Made by a program: the position numbers and the translations under genes. Below, piece by piece: positions 35,893-39,010 of a DNA stretch of 39,010 nucleotides (its first letter is position 1; each line of letters starts with the position of its first letter). Location: contig JADHWI010000002.1 of the NCBI GenBank assembly GCA_016783565.1, positions 1 through 39,010 on the forward strand. Direction: 5' to 3'. The DNA comes from Kiritimatiellia bacterium (lineage in GTDB: Bacteria > Verrucomicrobiota > Kiritimatiellia > UBA8416 > JADHWI01). The notes below the pieces were generated by a model. That model saw only the letters and a list, made by a program, of their open reading frames with translations. It had not been told where the DNA came from and did no database searches.

Positions 35893-36372
35893 TCAGGGCG
35901 ACACCTGCAAGCGTTCGTGTTCGCGCTCGTCCTGCATCATGAAACCGTCCTGCTTATACGTCTTGAGAACAAAATGCGTAGCCGTGGAAAGCACACCTTC
36001 GATCGTTGCCAGCTTCTCATTCACGAAGTAAGCGACATCTTTGAGGGTCTCTCCGCGCACGAAAACCAATAGATCATGGCCGCCAGACATTAAGAACAGC
36101 GACTGCACCTCGCCAAACCGGCTGATTTGCTGCGCCACGTGATCAAACCCCCGGTCACGCTCCGGCGTAATACGCACCTCAATTGCCGCCTGAACAGCAT
36201 CCAAATCCAGCTGATCTTCGTTCACAATCGCTTTGTACCCGCGAATAATTCCCGCGCGTTCATACTCTGCGATCCGCTCCGTTACGTCCTTTTCAGACAC
36301 ATTTAACATCCGCGCCAGATCCGCTGGCGACTCCTGGGCGTTTCGTTTCAACAACTGCAACAGCTCATCCAT
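35893..36372 (-). CDS. Lrp/AsnC-family transcriptional regulator
   Basis: This 159-residue protein starts at 36372 after AAGGAGATCAGCC. The N-terminal HTH (SPADLARMLNVSEKDVTERI) follows a short helix, and the C-terminal RAM ligand domain (about 60-145) has VRITPERDRGF, FLMSGGHDLLVFVRGETL and STATHFVLKTYKQ. Lrp family members sense amino acids and form octamers. It is cotranscribed with the aminotransferase it probably controls. The C-terminus adds a charged tail (DEREHERLQVSP). A resemblance to AlaR is inferred from context only. It is divergent from trmJ. Confidence 0.93.
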   Translation of the reverse strand: MDELLQLLKRNAQESPADLARMLNVSEKDVTERIAEYERAGIIRGYKAIVNEDQLDLDAVQAAIEVRITPERDRGFDHVAQQISRFGEVQSLFLMSGGHDLLVFVRGETLKDVAYFVNEKLATIEGVLSTATHFVLKTYKQDGFMMQDEREHERLQVSP

Positions 36373-36406
36373 GGCTGATCTCCTTGATTTACAAGCACAC
36401 GGCGGT

Positions 36407-36435
36407 TTTATAGCATCCCTTGTTCAGAATCAACA
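36407..36435 (-). promoter_or_regulatory. Candidate promoter of the Lrp-aminotransferase operon
   Basis: On the minus strand TATAAA (36412-36407), a good -10, lies 34 bases before the Lrp start. A TTGATT or TGTTGA -35 lies 15-17 bases further upstream. The regulator may bind here, but no clear palindrome is visible. Confidence 0.4.
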
Positions 36436-36505
36436 CAAGAAACCCGTAGAAAGGGATCCCGTCGCGTTATTTGCGCAAGGCTTCCCCACAACTCAGAGCA
36501 AAAAC

Positions 36506-37228
36506 ATGGGCATGGAAAACATTCGTATCGTACTGGTTGGACCGCTATACGGCGGGAACGTGGGCTCAACATGCCGCGCTATGGCAAACATGGGCATATC
36601 CGATCTTGCACTGGTTGCACCTCGTAATCTAAACATGGACGAGGCGCGCATGATGGCCTGTCACGCCACGTGCATTCTCGAAGAGCGGTCAGAATTCGAT
36701 TCTCTGAGCGAAGCCGTGGCCGATTGCGGCGCAGTCATGGGCACGACCGCGCGCGGCGGATTGTACCGTCAGCATGCACGCCCCCCACGCGAATGGGCCG
36801 ACAAAGTGCTTGAGGTGGCACAGACCGGAAAAGTCGCACTGGTCTTCGGACGCGAAGACAACGGGTTGGATAACGACGAACTGGCCGTCTGCACGCATAT
36901 CATTCAGATTCCAACAACCATAGAATACAGCTCATTAAATCTGGCACAGGCCGTGCTGATTTGCTGCTATGAGGTCTTCGTCGCCAGCGAGACCTATGAG
37001 CCACCGGAGGAAAAATCCCCGGAAGCGCCCTCTCTGCTACGCGAACGTATGTTCGCCCTCTGGCGCGAAGCTTTGCTGGATGTCGGATTCATGGAACCCG
37101 ACAAAGCGGATCACATGATGCTTGGGTTACGTCGAATTCTCGCACGCGGCAAATTAACTGAAGACGACGTACAAATCCTGATGGGTATGGCACGACAGTC
37201 ATCCTGGGCCGCAAAACAGTCAAATTGA
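36506..37228 (+). CDS. trmJ: tRNA (cytidine/uridine-2'-O-)-methyltransferase TrmJ-like
   Basis: This SPOUT (SpoU/TrmH) family methyltransferase of 240 residues is the usual length for TrmJ, which 2'-O-methylates position 32 of tRNAs. Motif 1 is IRIVLVGPLYGGNVGSTCRAMANMG, motif 2 includes ALVFGREDNGLDNDEL and motif 3 is IPTTIEYSSLNLAQAV with the trefoil-knot signature SLNLAQA. The C-terminal helical part (LLRERMFALWREALL) also fits TrmJ. ATG 36506 is chosen because the family starts at this point; longer frames begin inside the divergent regulator's promoter. The ribosome-binding site is weak. It is followed by the secretion ATPase after 85 bases. Confidence 0.92.
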   Translation: MGMENIRIVLVGPLYGGNVGSTCRAMANMGISDLALVAPRNLNMDEARMMACHATCILEERSEFDSLSEAVADCGAVMGTTARGGLYRQHARPPREWADKVLEVAQTGKVALVFGREDNGLDNDELAVCTHIIQIPTTIEYSSLNLAQAVLICCYEVFVASETYEPPEEKSPEAPSLLRERMFALWREALLDVGFMEPDKADHMMLGLRRILARGKLTEDDVQILMGMARQSSWAAKQSN

Positions 37229-37313
37229 AGCGGGCAAAAGACTGGTCCTGAGCACCGGGGTATCATAGACTGTTAATGACTTGTGTTCCACAATCAACTG
37301 GATGAAATATAAA

Positions 37314-39010
37314 ATGGCAACATCGTCAACGCACATTGGTCAACTTCTGGAGCGAACCGGACTCTTCGAGACCGGTCAGGTCGAAGCCCTGATGGAAGCG
37401 GCTCGCCAGAGCGACGAAAGCATTACCGAGCTGATCACCCAACAGGGGTTTGCCCGGGAAGATGAGTTTCTCAAAGCCCTGGCAGATGCCATGAAACTGC
37501 CTTTCATGGATCTGTCAACCGAAGACATCGAACAAGATATTCTTGAGGCGCTCCCCACCAAGGCCGTATTCCAGTACAATGTGATCCCGGTCGCGGATCT
37601 GGACAACGCCCTGCTGGTTGCCTGCAGCAACCCTCTGGATGCAGGACTTCTGGACGCACTACGCATTGCTTCCGGGCGACCCGTTCGCTTCGCGCTCAGC
37701 ACGTCGACAGACATTCTCAAAGCGGTCAAGGCTTTCTACGGTGTCGGCGCCGATACCGTTGACCGCATGATGGCCGACGACCGCTTTGAAGTTGCCGATG
37801 TTCAAGATCTCGGAAAAATCGACCTGAACGAACTGGACCAGGAAGCCTCCATTGTCAAATTTGTAAACCAGATCATCTGGGAAGCCTGCCAGCAAGGCGC
37901 TACAGACATCCATCTTGAGCCCATGGAAGATGCACTGCGAATCCGCTACCGTGTCGATGGCGTGCTGCACCAAACTCCCGTACCGGCACAACTGAACCGC
38001 TTCCAGGCCGCCATCATTTCCCGTATCAAGGTCATGGCGAACATGGATATTGCCGAAAAGCGCCTGCCACTGGACGGCCGCATTGGCTTGCGTGTCCAGG
38101 GCGAGGAAATCGATATCCGCGTGTCAACCATGCCCACAGCCTACGGCGAAAGCGTCAGCCTGCGTCTTCTCCAACGCACAGGCCAGTTTATCGGTCTTAA
38201 TGACCTGGGGTTAGTCGAACGCGACGCACACATCGTCAACCACGCCATTCGTCGTCCCAACGGCATTGTTCTGGTGACCGGCCCAACGGGATCCGGTAAA
38301 TCAACATCGCTCTACGCGTTCCTGCACGAGATCAACACCATTGATGTGCGCATTATGACGGCCGAAGATCCGATCGAATACGAAATGGCAGGCATCAACC
38401 AGGTCCTGGTGCATCAGGAGATCGGCCTGACATTCGCCCGCGCCCTGCGGCATTTCCTGCGGCAGGACCCCGACATCATCATGGTCGGTGAAATTCGTGA
38501 CCAGGAAACCGCAGAAATCGCCATCCAGGCATCCCTTACCGGTCACCTGGTTTTCAGCACGCTGCACACCAATGATGCGTCCGGTGCATTTACCCGTTTG
38601 CTCGACATGGGGGTAGAACCTTTCCTGGCGGCTTCTGCAGTGGAGTCGGTCATCGCCCAACGCCTGGTACGCCGCCTCTGCTCACATTGCCGCCAGGCAT
38701 CCTCCCCTGAAATGGCCATGCTTGAGGAAATCGGATTCCCCATCCCGGATCTTGGGCCACACACCGTCTATGAACACAATGGGTGCGAAACTTGCCGCAA
38801 GACCGGTTTCCATGGTCGCTTCGGTATTTTCGAGGTCATGCAAGTTTCAGAAGCGATTCGCTCTCTGGTCATTGGACGCTGTTCCATGGGGGAGATCCAA
38901 CAACAGGCCATTACCGAAGGAATGAAAGTCCTGCGCGACGACGGGTGGCGCAAAGTATTGGCAGGCCAGACCACCATTGATGAAGTCCTCCGCGTCACAG
39001 AAGAAAAGGA
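37314..39010 (+). CDS. GspE/PilB-type secretion or pilus assembly ATPase (3' end outside window)
   Basis: An open frame of 565 codons runs off the window and encodes the hexameric ATPase that drives type II secretion or type IV pilus extension. The N-terminus (about 5-145) has an MshEN-type domain (PFMDLSTEDIEQ, AVFQYNVIPV). The catalytic core has Walker A GPTGSGKST with Lys329, the Asp box EDPIEYE, Walker B DPDIIMVGEIRD and the His box LTGHLVFSTLHTNDA. A tetra-Cys zinc site is present: Cys456, Cys459 (CSHC) and Cys491, Cys494 (CETC), a mark of GspE/PilB rather than PilT. Only the last residues are missing. In-frame ATG 37302 is an alternative start. The GspG-like gene at 18438 is too far away to be the same operon. 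Confidence 0.93.
   Translation, partial: MATSSTHIGQLLERTGLFETGQVEALMEAARQSDESITELITQQGFAREDEFLKALADAMKLPFMDLSTEDIEQDILEALPTKAVFQYNVIPVADLDNALLVACSNPLDAGLLDALRIASGRPVRFALSTSTDILKAVKAFYGVGADTVDRMMADDRFEVADVQDLGKIDLNELDQEASIVKFVNQIIWEACQQGATDIHLEPMEDALRIRYRVDGVLHQTPVPAQLNRFQAAIISRIKVMANMDIAEKRLPLDGRIGLRVQGEEIDIRVSTMPTAYGESVSLRLLQRTGQFIGLNDLGLVERDAHIVNHAIRRPNGIVLVTGPTGSGKSTSLYAFLHEINTIDVRIMTAEDPIEYEMAGINQVLVHQEIGLTFARALRHFLRQDPDIIMVGEIRDQETAEIAIQASLTGHLVFSTLHTNDASGAFTRLLDMGVEPFLAASAVESVIAQRLVRRLCSHCRQASSPEMAMLEEIGFPIPDLGPHTVYEHNGCETCRKTGFHGRFGIFEVMQVSEAIRSLVIGRCSMGEIQQQAITEGMKVLRDDGWRKVLAGQTTIDEVLRVTEEK

Overview
The window looks like a piece of a bacterial chromosome of roughly 50-55% GC (estimated by eye). 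The envelope is Gram-negative: it encodes an OprP-type porin, an outer-membrane barrel-like protein, lipoproteins and a type II secretion/type IV pilus ATPase. The metabolism points to an anaerobe or fermenter that tolerates some oxygen: a trimeric NAD-linked [FeFe] hydrogenase, malic enzyme and an exported catalase-peroxidase. Topoisomerase VI in a clearly bacterial context (dnaA, lexA, bio operon), together with GspG-like and zinc-ribbon proteins, suggests a member of the PVC superphylum such as Kiritimatiellota or Lentisphaerota. That placement is inference from gene content, not a database result.

Left end (1-1448): a gene-poor, decayed accessory stretch. It holds the tail of an unidentified gene, a 24-bp perfect palindrome, and a hicBA toxin-antitoxin pair in which hicB carries a one-base frameshift and hicA an internal deletion. 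A degenerate integron attC-like hairpin follows the hicA stop directly. Next come katG with a signal peptide (1449-3743), a terminator hairpin, and a SAM methyltransferase coupled to a mini-ORF.

4802-11100 is a five-gene operon: hydB, hydA, hydC (electron-bifurcating/NAD-dependent [FeFe] hydrogenase), a stand-alone response regulator, and a histidine kinase with an N-terminal Rossmann-like domain. A plausible reading is that the kinase reads a nucleotide or redox state and signals through the receiver to hydrogenase metabolism. HydB has two N-terminal thioredoxin-like [2Fe-2S] domains, each missing ligands. A 184-bp palindromic element closes the operon.

11305-19759 holds a CsgG-like lipoprotein, a small conserved-looking protein, malic enzyme, folE, a hairpin-repeat cluster, the topoisomerase VI A and B genes divergent from lexA, a zinc-ribbon/GspG fusion and an outer-membrane protein. 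dnaA (19917-21308) is followed by a long AT-rich gene-free region that is a candidate for dnaA autoregulation or oriC, and then a Spy/CpxP-like periplasmic protein.

22621-29227 (minus strand) is a complete biotin operon, birA-bioB-bioA-bioF-bioG-bioC-bioD. Every junction overlaps, and a BirA operator overlaps a sigma-70-like promoter, so the ligase/repressor controls its own operon. 29321-33571 (minus strand) is a porin, a tandem periplasmic binding protein and a NarL-type sensor kinase, which together look like a split, EvgS/BvgS-like sensing module.

The right end holds a zinc-ribbon/PTS EIIA fusion, an Lrp-aminotransferase pair resembling alaR-alaT, trmJ, and a GspE/PilB ATPase that runs off the window. 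No rRNA, tRNA, CRISPR array or intact insertion sequence was seen.
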